Shown here piece by piece: positions 9,088 to 17,725 of a DNA stretch of 64,000 nucleotides (positions are counted from its first letter, which is position 1; every line of letters starts with the position of its first letter). Location: assembly GCA_017303555.1 (NCBI GenBank), contig JAFLCN010000009.1, positions 1 through 64,000 of the forward strand. Reading direction: 5' to 3'. The stretch comes from Planctomycetota bacterium. GTDB lineage: Bacteria; Planctomycetota; Phycisphaerae; Phycisphaerales; UBA1924. Below the pieces are notes generated by a model. It ran no database searches, was not told the origin of the DNA, and saw only the letters and a list, made by a program, of their open reading frames with translations. The position numbers were made by a program, and so were the translations under genes.

Positions 9088-10619
9088 GCGAGGCCCGCGC
9101 CACTCCGAAGGGCTGGACAATCGCTCGGCTCGGCGATGTCGGTCATTGGTATGGCGGTGGAACGCCGAGCAAATTTGAACCCCGCTTTTGGACCAACGGC
9201 ACGATTCCTTGGGTGTCACCTAAGGACATGAAGGCTTTGCGGATCACCGATAGCCAAGATCATCTTTCAGCCGCAGCAATTCAAGAGACAAACATCCGCG
9301 AGTTTCCGAGCGGCACGGTGCTTTTCGTCATCCGCTCCGGTATCTTGGCCAGGACGTTTCCGGTGGGCGTGGCCGAAGTGTCTGGAACCATGAACCAGGA
9401 TTTGAAGGGCGTTCGTCCAATCGACGGCGTTGAACCGCTGTTCCTTGCCTATCAACTAATAGGTCGAGAGCGAGAGGTGCTGAACCGTTGCTCGAAGCAT
9501 GGCACGACGGTTGCCAGCATCGATACTGAAAGACTCCACGACTTCGAAGTTCGAATGGCACCCCCCGCTGAGCAGATACGCATTGTCGCCAAGATCGAAG
9601 AACTGTTTAGCGATCTGGATGCGGGCGTGGCGGCGCTGGAGCGGGTGCGGGTGAGTCTGAAGCGGTACCGGGCCTCGGTGCTCAAGGCCGCGGTCGAAGG
9701 GCGGCTCACCGAGGAATGGCGCAAGCGGAATCCGGTGCAGGAGTCGGGAGCACAACTGCTCGAACGCATTCTCGCCGAACGGCGAGCCAAGTGGGAGCAG
9801 GAACAACTCCGCAAGTTCAAGGAAGCGGGGAAGACGCCGCCGAAGGGGTGGAGAGAGAAGTACAAGCAGCCGCCGTCCGCAGACACAAAAAACCTCGCCG
9901 CGCCGCCGCCGTCATGGTGCTGGGCCACCATTGAGCAACTCTCAATCAAGGTCGTCGATGGCGTACACCGGAAGCCAAACTACACAGACTCAGGCATTCC
10001 CTTCGTGACCGTTCGCAACCTGACTGCTGGTCCCGGAATCAGTTTTGAGAAGTTGAACTACGTCAGCGAGGCGGACCACACAGAGTTCAGCAAGCGGACG
10101 GATGTTCAACGCGGGGACATTTTGATTTCGAAGGACGGCACCCTCGGCGTAACTCGCGTTGTCCGGACAGACATTCCGTTCAGTATCTTTGTCTCCGTCG
10201 CCCTCGTGAAGCCGGTGCACTACGAGTATTCAGAGTACTTGGGGCGAGCAATGTCCTCGTTGCCAGTTCAGAATCAGATGGTGCCGAAGGGTAGTGGGTT
10301 GCAGCACATTCACCTGGAGGATCTTCGGTGCGATGCGGTGCCGTTGCCGCCTCTCGCCGAGCAAGCCGAGATTGTCGCCGAGGTCGATCGGCGGCTCTCC
10401 GTTGCCGACGCCGCCGAGCAGCAGATCGAGCACGCCTTGCAGCGTGCCGCCCGCCTCCGGCAGTCCATCCTTAGGCGGGCCTTCGAGGGCAAACTCGTTC
10501 CGCAGAACCCAACCGACGAGCCCGCCGCCGCGCATCTAGAACGCACCAAGCCGCCATCGAACGGCAACCTCCCCGCCCAGGCCAAACCCTCAATGCGTGG
10601 GAGTGGCGTGCGTGTCTGA
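9084..10619 (+). CDS. hsdS: type I restriction-modification specificity subunit (HsdS)
   Basis: 511 residues. It recognises the bipartite DNA target for the HsdM/HsdR complex. Two target-recognition halves are visible. The first starts KGWTIARLGDVG and ends PPAEQIRIVAKIEELFSDLD. The second starts PSWCWATIEQL and ends PPLAEQAEIVAEVDRRL. Each half is followed by a long helical spacer (ALERVRVSLKRYRASVLKAA; ALQRAARLRQSILRRAF). GTG start at 9084 overlaps the hsdR stop, so translation is coupled. The recognition domains look less GC-rich than hsdR and hsdM, consistent with the usual exchange of these domains. Confidence 0.93.
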   Translation: MSEARATPKGWTIARLGDVGHWYGGGTPSKFEPRFWTNGTIPWVSPKDMKALRITDSQDHLSAAAIQETNIREFPSGTVLFVIRSGILARTFPVGVAEVSGTMNQDLKGVRPIDGVEPLFLAYQLIGREREVLNRCSKHGTTVASIDTERLHDFEVRMAPPAEQIRIVAKIEELFSDLDAGVAALERVRVSLKRYRASVLKAAVEGRLTEEWRKRNPVQESGAQLLERILAERRAKWEQEQLRKFKEAGKTPPKGWREKYKQPPSADTKNLAAPPPSWCWATIEQLSIKVVDGVHRKPNYTDSGIPFVTVRNLTAGPGISFEKLNYVSEADHTEFSKRTDVQRGDILISKDGTLGVTRVVRTDIPFSIFVSVALVKPVHYEYSEYLGRAMSSLPVQNQMVPKGSGLQHIHLEDLRCDAVPLPPLAEQAEIVAEVDRRLSVADAAEQQIEHALQRAARLRQSILRRAFEGKLVPQNPTDEPAAAHLERTKPPSNGNLPAQAKPSMRGSGVRV

Positions 10620-10841
10620 CCACTTCATCACAGCCGGGCGCGAGGTATTCCCTGCGTGGACTGGGGTTTTTTCGGTATGTAGACATCGTTTTTCCACGTG
10701 GTGGAACCGTTTGACCGCGTGGTTTTTCCCCTCCAGTACGAGGCTTGACGGCTCTTCCGTCCCATTGGGACACCGCAACGTCCGTGACAACCGTGCTGGC
10801 GAGTTGGAAATGGGCGTGACAATCTGTTGGAGGGCCACGCG
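10620..10841. other. spacer between hsdS and the HEPN gene
   Basis: 222 bases without a gene, containing small palindromes (CCACGTGG; GACGG-ctctt-CCGTC). The gap contrasts with the coupled hsdR-hsdS junction and could hold a separate promoter; none is clear. Confidence 0.4.
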
Positions 10842-12212
10842 GTGCTAATCGGTTGGATGCCATATCTCCGGATTGCGTACTGCAGAGGGACCCGAGAGCT
10901 TCGTGTCGGCCAAGCGCGGTTCATCCCCGATGACGACTTGGCGTGGACCGAGGTATTGGGTCGCAAACGGCCGGGCCATCTCGATCTCTTCCGCGAGTTC
11001 CCATCCATCAACAGCAAGGAGTTGGGTGATTCCGTGCGAGGGACCCTCATCCATTCGGAGGATGCGACGTGGCTTACCCAGTTCATGGATGATGCCGTTG
11101 CTACGGTGTATTTTCTCGGCGACAAGCCATCTGGTCGACCGGCGGAGTGTTTCACGTACCTTCGAATAAACCTGCGCGAGGACGGTGGGGCCGAGGACTT
11201 TGCGCAGTTCAACACAAAGCACGGGATGCTCATTGAGACTGGAACCAGCATTGCGGTAAGTCCTCCGTTGGTTACCAGGGGACACTCCACGGATTACCGG
11301 ATTGATACCACTCGGACCGCCAGCGCAACACTGCTGGGTCTTCTGGACAAGAACCCTCTGAATCGTCTCGTTGTTGCAGTTCGACAGTACTTCCGCACCC
11401 AATTCTCGGATCTCTTCAGTTCAACGCCTGCGGAGGATTTTGCCACCTATTGCTCGTGTCTTGAAGCGGCTTTCGACATTGACGGCCGCTATGAAGCGGG
11501 AGACAAATTCGTCGGCGCGCTGTGCGGCATGTTCGGAAAGGAAGAGCGTCAGGAGGAATTCTTTCGCGGGCTGTACTCCGCGCGTTCCGTTTATGTGCAC
11601 GGCGTGTCCGACGAGAGCATCGTGGGCGCCACCAACATGGAAGCGGTTGCGTACAGATCGTTTGTGACCCGGCCTTGGAAGTTGACGCTCTTGCGGCAGC
11701 TCACGCGGGCTGTCCTTTTGCGGCAACTCGGAGAGCCGCCGAACGCCTTCGGCTTTCTCACTCCCGATTCACCCGACATCATCCTCAGCAAGGTGCTTCA
11801 GTCGAGCGCGATTTGGGAGAAGATTCGTCCACTACTCACAGAAAAAGGCGCAGCTGATGCGCTGACGAACATGGACGAAGAGGCCTTCCACAAAGTCGAG
11901 GAACTCGCGGTGGGATTCAAGGAGGAGTTCGCCTGGGAATGCGTGCTTGATGCGGTTGAAGTAGGTGCGATGTACCGCTCCATTTGTACTTGCGCGATCA
12001 TGATCGGACGCCTCACGGGAAGTGCAGGCACAATCTACGCGGCGAGTCACGAACTCGGGAGCGCCGCGCACAATCGTGATGGCAAGTCGATCCGAGAGTG
12101 GTGCTCCAAGCACTCAGATTGGGAAGATGTGATCGTCCTCCCGCGCGATCGGCTGCGAGCGATGCAGGCGTTTATGTGGGCGCTGGCGAATTTTTTTGTT
12201 GTGAAGGGATAA
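10842..12212 (+). CDS. HEPN-domain (Apea-like) protein within the hsd operon
   Basis: 456 residues from GTG 10842, chosen because GGAGGG lies 7 bases upstream; ATG 10857 is an alternative. The N-terminal 170 residues are unrecognised. The middle resembles Apea-type HEPN domains: DFATYCSCLEAAFDI, then a helix and LYSARSVYVHG, giving R248-xxxx-H253, the RxxxxH motif of HEPN ribonucleases. The remaining ~200 residues are mostly helical and unassigned. The stop lies 6 bases before hsdM, so it is probably co-transcribed. HEPN proteins often act as defence or abortive-infection RNases; a role as an accessory effector of this restriction locus is inference. Base composition looks lower in GC than hsdM. 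Confidence 0.75.
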   Translation: MLIGWMPYLRIAYCRGTRELRVGQARFIPDDDLAWTEVLGRKRPGHLDLFREFPSINSKELGDSVRGTLIHSEDATWLTQFMDDAVATVYFLGDKPSGRPAECFTYLRINLREDGGAEDFAQFNTKHGMLIETGTSIAVSPPLVTRGHSTDYRIDTTRTASATLLGLLDKNPLNRLVVAVRQYFRTQFSDLFSSTPAEDFATYCSCLEAAFDIDGRYEAGDKFVGALCGMFGKEERQEEFFRGLYSARSVYVHGVSDESIVGATNMEAVAYRSFVTRPWKLTLLRQLTRAVLLRQLGEPPNAFGFLTPDSPDIILSKVLQSSAIWEKIRPLLTEKGAADALTNMDEEAFHKVEELAVGFKEEFAWECVLDAVEVGAMYRSICTCAIMIGRLTGSAGTIYAASHELGSAAHNRDGKSIREWCSKHSDWEDVIVLPRDRLRAMQAFMWALANFFVVKG

Positions 12213-12218
12213 TCTGCG

Positions 12219-13721
12219 ATGCCCATCGACTCTTCACAGATCGTCTCCAAAGCCTGGAACTACGCCCACGTTCTCCGCGACGACGGGCTGTCGTACATGG
12301 CCTACACGGAGCAGATCACGTTTCTGCTCTTTCTCAAGATGGCGGATGAGATGGTCAAGCCGCCGTATTCGCGGCCGCGGATCGTCCCGAAGAATCTTGA
12401 CTGGGAGAGTCTGCTCCGGCTGGATGGGGCGGATCTGGAGATGCACTACCGGACGATCTTGGAAGAGTTGGGCAAGAAACCGGGGATGCTGGGCGAGATC
12501 TTCAAGAAGGCCCGGATGGAGATTCAGAATCCGGCGACGCTCAAGAAGCTGATTGTCGATCTGATCGGCGCGGAGCAGTGGGCGCGGATGGATTCGGATG
12601 TGAAGGGGGATATTTATGAGGGGCTGCTGGCCCGATCCGCGGCGGAGAGTCCGAAGGGGGCGGGGCAGTACTTCACGCCCAGGGAATTGATCAAGGCGAT
12701 CGTCGATGTGATGCGGCCGACGCCGGACGAGACGGTGTGCGACCCTGCCGCGGGAACCGGCGGGTTTTTGCTGGCGGCGCATGACTATGTGGTGAAGCAC
12801 TACGGGAAGAGCCTGGACCCGGACCAGAAGAAGCACCTCAAGACGAAGTTTGTGCGGGCGTGGGAACTGGTGGCGTCGACGGCGCGGCTGTGCATCATGA
12901 ACTTGTATCTGCACGGGATTGATGCGGACCCGTGCCCGGTGAAGAGCGGGGTGGACAGCCTGGCGAGTGATCCGAATGAGCGGTTCAGCATGGTGCTGAC
13001 GAATCCGCCGTTTGGAAAGAAGAGCAGCATCTCGATCGTGGGCGAGGATGGGGATCTTGAGAAGGAGGAGCACTCGTACGAGCGGCAGGATTTCTGGACG
13101 ACGACGAAGAACAAGCAGTTGAACTTTGTGCAGCATGTCAAGACGCTGCTCAAGGTGAACGGGCGGGCGGCGGTGGTGCTGCCGGATAATGTTCTGTTTG
13201 AGGGCGGGGCGGGCGAGACGGTGCGGCGGAATCTGCTGAAGCAGTTTGATGTGCACACGCTGCTGCGGCTGCCGACGGGGATTTTTTACGCGCAGGGTGT
13301 GAAGGCGAACGTGTTGTTCTTTGATGCGAAGCCGGCGCAGGAGGCGGCGTGGACGAAGACGCTGTGGGTGTATGACCTGCGGACGAACATGCACTTCACG
13401 CAGAAGGAGCGGCCGCTGAAAAGGGCGGATCTGGATGAGTTTGTGGCGTGTTTCAATCCGGAAAACAGGCACAAGCGCAAGCCGACGTGGGCGGAGAAGG
13501 AAGGGAAGGGAGTCGGGCCGGAGGGGCGCTGGCGCGCGTTTGAATACGACGAATTGATGAAGCGCGACAAGGCGAACCTGGACATCTTTTGGCTGAAGGA
13601 CAAGTCGCTGGAGGATGGCGAGGATTTGCCGGAGCCGGATGTGCTGGCACAGGAGATTGCGGACGACTTGCAGACGGCGCTCGAGCAGTTTGAGAAGATT
13701 GCGGGGGAGTTGAAGAAGTGA
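12219..13721 (+). CDS. hsdM: type I restriction-modification methyltransferase subunit (HsdM)
   Basis: 500 residues. N6-adenine DNA methyltransferase that protects the HsdS target using S-adenosylmethionine. The N-terminal HsdM helical domain includes DDGLSYMAYTEQITFLLFLK. GAGQYFTPREL (148-157) precedes motif I DPAAGTGGFLL (175-185), and catalytic motif IV is NPPF (262-265). Length and motif order are normal for the N-6 DNA methylase family. It is the last gene of the hsdR-hsdS-HEPN-hsdM set. The R-S-x-M order with an intervening gene is unusual, since M and S are normally adjacent. Confidence 0.95.
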   Translation: MPIDSSQIVSKAWNYAHVLRDDGLSYMAYTEQITFLLFLKMADEMVKPPYSRPRIVPKNLDWESLLRLDGADLEMHYRTILEELGKKPGMLGEIFKKARMEIQNPATLKKLIVDLIGAEQWARMDSDVKGDIYEGLLARSAAESPKGAGQYFTPRELIKAIVDVMRPTPDETVCDPAAGTGGFLLAAHDYVVKHYGKSLDPDQKKHLKTKFVRAWELVASTARLCIMNLYLHGIDADPCPVKSGVDSLASDPNERFSMVLTNPPFGKKSSISIVGEDGDLEKEEHSYERQDFWTTTKNKQLNFVQHVKTLLKVNGRAAVVLPDNVLFEGGAGETVRRNLLKQFDVHTLLRLPTGIFYAQGVKANVLFFDAKPAQEAAWTKTLWVYDLRTNMHFTQKERPLKRADLDEFVACFNPENRHKRKPTWAEKEGKGVGPEGRWRAFEYDELMKRDKANLDIFWLKDKSLEDGEDLPEPDVLAQEIADDLQTALEQFEKIAGELKK

Positions 13722-13733
13722 GGCGCTTGGTTT

Positions 13734-14264
13734 GTGTCTGCTCCGCTGACAGTGATGAAGGAAGGGATTTTTTGGGGGGAGGGAGATTGGGCGGCTGGCG
13801 ACGCGGTGTGCAACTTCCCTTCGCTGCGCTTGGGCTCGTACAGCAAGGTTTTGCCGGCGTGTGTGATCTTGTCGGGATCGGCCGGTCTTTCGCTGGGTTT
13901 GTGTTCGAGATGGGCGTTTCGCGGTCGTTCGGGAGTTCGGTCGCCCTTTCAGGGCTTGGGGGACTTGGTGCCGCGGACCCAGGGCGATGCCCTGGGCTGG
14001 GGCTGGTGGGCACCTTTGGTGCGGCGAGCAAATGAGCACGCGGAAATCGACGGGTATGCGCTGCACCCAAGTATCGCGAACGTGCAGAGGCTGCCGGGCG
14101 GGTCGCTGTTTATTTTGCCGGTGCATTCACAGCATCGGGGACGAGTGTTTCTGCCGTTTGCGGATGATGATCCGAAGTGTGCGGAGGTGATGTCGAAGGT
14201 GCTGATGCTGGCGCGGGATTCGGAGATTCGGGATCCGGGGATTTTGGAGCAGTTGCGGGGGTGA
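13734..14264 (+). pseudogene. possible gene remnant (only C-terminal ~75 residues look coding)
   Basis: An open frame of 176 residues follows hsdM. Its first 100 codons run through a triple-hairpin repeat element and look non-coding. The last part, from about 14040 (LPGGSLFILPVHSQHRGRVF, then LPFADDDP...ARDSEIRDPGILEQL), has ordinary protein character. It may be the end of a degraded gene whose 5' part was replaced by repeat DNA. I do not recognise the family. The stop abuts the heptamer array at 14263. Confidence 0.3.
13943..14022. repeat. triple-hairpin repeat element
   Basis: Three consecutive perfect hairpins, each with a 3-base loop: GCCCT-ttc-AGGGC (13943-13955), CCCAGGGC-gat-GCCCTGGG (13978-13996) and GCACC-ttt-GGTGC (14010-14022). 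I recall similar CCCAGGGC-GCCCTGGG elements scattered in planctomycete genomes, unchecked here. Confidence 0.75.
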
Positions 14265-14311
14265 TGTCGGATGTCGGATGTCGGATGTCGGATGTCGGAT
14301 GTCGGATGTCG
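14263..14311 (+). repeat. heptamer tandem array, 7 x GATGTCG
   Basis: Seven exact head-to-tail copies of GATGTCG. A degenerate version occurs at 21493-21527. It starts at the stop codon of the preceding open frame. Confidence 0.9.
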
Positions 14312-14442
14312 GGCGGGATTCTGAGAAAAGCGGGGCTGGATGAGGGTGGGTTTTTCTGAAAACTGGCTTGTGGTTTGGTTTGTTTTCTGGTAAACTGTGT
14401 GGTTATGACGGGTTTTGGGGCTTCGGCAGCAAACAAACCCAC

Positions 14443-14530
14443 CCCCAGCCCCCTCCCGCAGGGAGGGGGGTTCTGAGGAAAGTGGGCCCTTCCCCCAACC
14501 CCTTCTCTTGCGGAAGGGGCTTTCGGAGCG
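14443..14530. repeat. two tandem PPTPSLREG-type palindromic repeats
   Basis: First copy: CCCCCTCCC-gca-GGGAGGGGG (14449-14469). Second copy: CCCCTTC...GAAGGGG (14499-14519). Flanks (CCCCCAG/CCCCCAA before, GG.TTC.GAG after) match the copies in hsdR and tadA. Confidence 0.8.
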
Positions 14531-14643
14531 GAATGCGCGAGCCGCTGCGGGGGGATTGTCGTATGGAGAGGGCTGGCGGGGAAGGGCGATAGTGGGGGCG
14601 GGGGCTTGGTGTCTGGGTGTTGAATCTGGGTGCTGAAAAGGAA

Positions 14644-14663
14644 CACCGGGCGGAAGCCCGGTG
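14644..14663. repeat. CACCGGGC hairpin
   Basis: CACCGGGC-ggaa-GCCCGGTG, a perfect 8-bp stem. The stretch 14312-14818 holds no gene, only this hairpin and the palindromic repeats before it. Confidence 0.6.
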
Positions 14664-14818
14664 CCACGATGAAGGTGGGTAGACTTGCGGCCCTGGATGG
14701 CGGCCTGTGCCGGCGTGATGCTGGAGGATGGGTCGGCGGACGGGATTTGACTCGGGTTTTTGGCGATGTGGATTCTGCCGCGCGATGTTGGGAAGCGGCT
14801 TTTAGTGGAGTCTGACGA

Positions 14819-16225
14819 ATGGCGAGCCGGACGAGCACGAGTGTTGGAGTTGGCGTGGCGTTGACGCTTCTGGGCCTGGCGGCCTTGGGGCTGTTCATCA
14901 CGTCGGCGGTGTTGTACGGCAAGTTCAACCAGTCGCAGCGCGAGTTGAACGAGGCGAAGGTGGGGATTCGCGATTTCATCCGTGACGGGGAGCGTCAGCA
15001 GGATGATGTGCGGCAGCTTGTGGAAGCGGCGAAGAAGGCGCAGGGGCAGTCGCTGGTTGCGTACCTCGTGAAGAGCAACAAGGAACTGGCATCGGCGGTG
15101 ACGGGGAACGCGAACGACAACATCGAGCGGCTGCTGGAGCAGATGCGTGCGGAATCGGCGAAGTCGGGGAACACGCCGGTGCTGCGGCTGGCGCAGGAGC
15201 GTGCGGCATCGATCGATGAGCTGAACAAGAAGCTTGCGCAGGTCGATGCGGCGCGGCTGGCGGCGCAGACGGACCTGAAGAACGAGCAGGAGCGCGTGGC
15301 GGGGATCGTGACGCGGCACAACGAGACGATCGCGGCTTTGAACGCGGAAGTGGGCACGTACAAGGGGGAACTGAGCCAGTACCGCGACGGGATCGAGAGC
15401 GTGCGGGCGCAGGCGGAGAAGCAGTTTGAGAGCCAGATGGCCGCGGCGAAAGAGCGCGAGACGGACCTGAACGGGCGCGTGAGCGACCTGCAGCAGAAGA
15501 GCCTGATTCTGGAGGATCAGCTCGCGCGGCTGCGGGGTGAGCGGAGCAAGACGACGGCGCGCGGAACTTCGGAGGATGCGCTGGTGGACGGCGCGATCAT
15601 CGGTGTGGATGCGGCGCAGCGGCAGGTGTTCCTGAACATCGGTCGGACGCAGAAGGCGGTGATCGGGCTGACGTTTGCGGTGTACAACGATGCGAACTCG
15701 ATCAAGACGGATGCGGACGGGAATTACAAGCCGGGCAAGGCGCTGATCGAGATCATCAACGTTGGGCAGGATTCGAGCACGGCGCGGATCGTGAGCGAGA
15801 CCAAGGGCAATCCGATCGTGACGGGCGATGTGATCGCGAACGCGGTGTTCGATCCGCTGAAGGTGTACAAGTTTGTGATCTACGGCAACTTCGACACCAA
15901 GGGCACGGGGATGCCGACGGCTTCGGGCCGGACGGACATCGCGGCGATGGTGACGAGCTGGGGCGGCGAGGTGGTTGAAGACCTCGAGGGCGATGTGGAC
16001 TTCCTGGTGCTGGGTGCGCGGCCGGTGCTGCCGCCTCGGCCGGGTGTGGATCAGCCGATCGAAGTCGTGCAGGAATATGTGCGGCTGGAGCGCGCGGTGA
16101 ATCGGTACAACGAGCTGCTCAAGCAGGCGACGGCGATGGGCCTGCCGGTGCTGAACGAGAACCGGTTCTACACGCTGACGGGGCAAAAGCCGGTGAGCCG
16201 CAAGACGGTGACGGCATATCGGTGA
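14819..16225 (+). CDS. membrane-anchored coiled-coil protein with C-terminal BRCT-like domain
   Basis: 468 residues, family not named. A single transmembrane helix lies at about 11-33. Residues 35-240 form a long coiled coil rich in Gln, Glu and Ala. A beta-rich segment follows (260-345, including GAIIGVDAAQRQVFLNIG). The last 110 residues (348-455) look like a BRCT domain: KFVIYGNF...GRTDIAAMVTSWGGEVV...VDFLVLG, ending KQATAMGLPVLNENRFYTLT, very like the end of ligase BRCT domains. BRCT domains usually bind DNA-repair partners, so one on a membrane protein is odd. A terminator follows at 16254. Confidence 0.75.
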   Translation: MASRTSTSVGVGVALTLLGLAALGLFITSAVLYGKFNQSQRELNEAKVGIRDFIRDGERQQDDVRQLVEAAKKAQGQSLVAYLVKSNKELASAVTGNANDNIERLLEQMRAESAKSGNTPVLRLAQERAASIDELNKKLAQVDAARLAAQTDLKNEQERVAGIVTRHNETIAALNAEVGTYKGELSQYRDGIESVRAQAEKQFESQMAAAKERETDLNGRVSDLQQKSLILEDQLARLRGERSKTTARGTSEDALVDGAIIGVDAAQRQVFLNIGRTQKAVIGLTFAVYNDANSIKTDADGNYKPGKALIEIINVGQDSSTARIVSETKGNPIVTGDVIANAVFDPLKVYKFVIYGNFDTKGTGMPTASGRTDIAAMVTSWGGEVVEDLEGDVDFLVLGARPVLPPRPGVDQPIEVVQEYVRLERAVNRYNELLKQATAMGLPVLNENRFYTLTGQKPVSRKTVTAYR

Positions 16226-16253
16226 GTTGACCGGTGCGATGAAATTGAACGAG

Positions 16254-16283
16254 ACGCCGCTCCGGCTGGGGCGGCGTTTTTCT
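16254..16283 (+). terminator. rho-independent terminator
   Basis: ACGCCGC (16254-16260), a 10-base loop, then GCGGCGT (16271-16277) followed by TTTTTCTT. It lies 29 bases after the stop of the coiled-coil protein gene. Confidence 0.75.
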
Positions 16284-16766
16284 TGTGGCGCTGGCCTTCT
16301 GGGCCGTGTGCCTTTTCGGGGAGGGAGCAAGGACAATTCGCGGCCGGGCGAGGGCGGGGCGGGAAGCGACAGGCAATGTGGAAACAGTGTGGAGAACGCG
16401 CCGGGCGGTGGCGCGAAAGGGCGGGGTGGACCGGGACGGACGTGCAAGCGACAGGGGCCGGCGGTCTGGGCCGCGCGCCGGGCGCGGCAAGTGACACACA
16501 AGCGACAGGATTTGCAGGGCCGCCGCGGCGCTGTAATTTCTTGATTTCTCGATGGTTACGGCGCGATTCCGAGATTCATCCACCGAGCGCCAGGGCTTGT
16601 TTCTACTACGACTGAATGTATTTCTCTTTCATGGAAGAAAGGCATCCGGGCGAACGCGAGGAATTTGGGGAGGGGCATTTTCAGGGAAACCGGTCGAGGA
16701 ACGAGGTTGGTGTGTGGAAACGTTGTTGGGGGAAGCGGGCTGTGGCGAGCGCGCCCGGCGGAGCGT
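16284..16766. other. intergenic stretch, nothing recognised
   Basis: Roughly 480 bases between the terminator and the 3' end of mutM. It contains only purine-rich shadow frames. Confidence 0.45.
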
Positions 16767-17657
16767 TCATGCTGGTTTCATTTGAGGGCGGGGCTTTGGA
16801 GGCGGAGGCTGGCAGGCGGGACAGAAGACGGTGGCTCGCTGGGCGAGGCGGATGCCTGAGAGCGGGCGCTTGCAGGCGAAACAGGGTTTGCCGGCGCGGC
16901 CGTAGACGGCGTGAAGGAGTTGGGCCGCGCCGCTTGTTCCTGTGCTGTCGGCGTAATTGCGGAGGGTGCTGCCTCCGGCCTTGATGGCGCGGGCGAGGAT
17001 GAAGCGGATGGCGCGTGCGAGTGAATTGAGTTGAGGCTTGGTCAGCGTGCCTGCGTGCGCTGCGGGGTGGATGTGCGCGCGGAAGAGGGATTCATCGGCG
17101 TAGATGTTTCCGACGCCGGCGAGAGCGGATTGATCGAGGAGGAGTGACTTGATGGGGCGATGCGCATGTTCGCAGGCGTGGGCGAGATCGTGGGCAGTGA
17201 TCGTGAGCGCATCGGGGCCGAGGGTGGACCAGCGGTGTTGATGGAGCTCGCTTTCGGTTGGATAGGTGGAGAGGCCGCCGAAGCGGCGCGGATCGATGAA
17301 GAGAAGTTGGGAGTAGTTGTCGACGAACCAGACGGCGTGGGTGTGGGCGGGGAAAGAGTCCTGAGTCCCTTTGTCCTGGGTGCTGGGTTGGAGAAGGCGC
17401 ACGGTGCCGGACATTCCGAGCTGGATGCAGAGTGTGCGGCCATCGGAGGCGTGGATGGCGAGCTGCTTGCCCTTGCGGGTGAGGGAGGAGATCTTCGCGC
17501 CGGCGAGCAGATCGCGCGGGGCGGATTTGTGCGGCGTGCCGAGAGCATTGAAGGAATCGCAGATGTCGGCGCGGCGGAGCGTGACGGTGGTGATGGTGCG
17601 ACCGATGAGCGGCGCGAGGGAGAGGCGTGTGCGTTCGACTTCGGGGAGTTCGGGCAT
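16767..17657 (-). CDS. mutM: formamidopyrimidine-DNA glycosylase
   Basis: 296 residues starting MPELPEVERT at 17657; upstream in-frame codons are ignored because Pro2 must be the mature N-terminus. It removes 8-oxoguanine and ring-opened purines and cleaves the abasic site. Pro2 and Glu3 are the catalytic pair. The H2TH region includes LLDQSALAGVGNIYADESLF. The C-terminal zinc finger is C259-C262...C279-C282 (CFACKRP...FCPAC), with the GIRLAQRAT hairpin between. An insertion TQDKGTQDSFPAHTHA is present in the N-terminal domain. Divergent from the zinc-ribbon gene, 68 bases between starts. Confidence 0.95.
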   Translation of the reverse strand: MPELPEVERTRLSLAPLIGRTITTVTLRRADICDSFNALGTPHKSAPRDLLAGAKISSLTRKGKQLAIHASDGRTLCIQLGMSGTVRLLQPSTQDKGTQDSFPAHTHAVWFVDNYSQLLFIDPRRFGGLSTYPTESELHQHRWSTLGPDALTITAHDLAHACEHAHRPIKSLLLDQSALAGVGNIYADESLFRAHIHPAAHAGTLTKPQLNSLARAIRFILARAIKAGGSTLRNYADSTGTSGAAQLLHAVYGRAGKPCFACKRPLSGIRLAQRATVFCPACQPPPPKPRPQMKPA

Positions 17658-17725
17658 CGGAGAGAGTTGCAGAGCGGCAGATTGGCAGAGCTGCAAAGAA
17701 GAATCGTGAACGGTACATTGTTTCG

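Noticed and set aside
14263..14311. CRISPR-like array
   Set aside because: 7-bp units are directly adjacent with no spacers and no cas genes are present.
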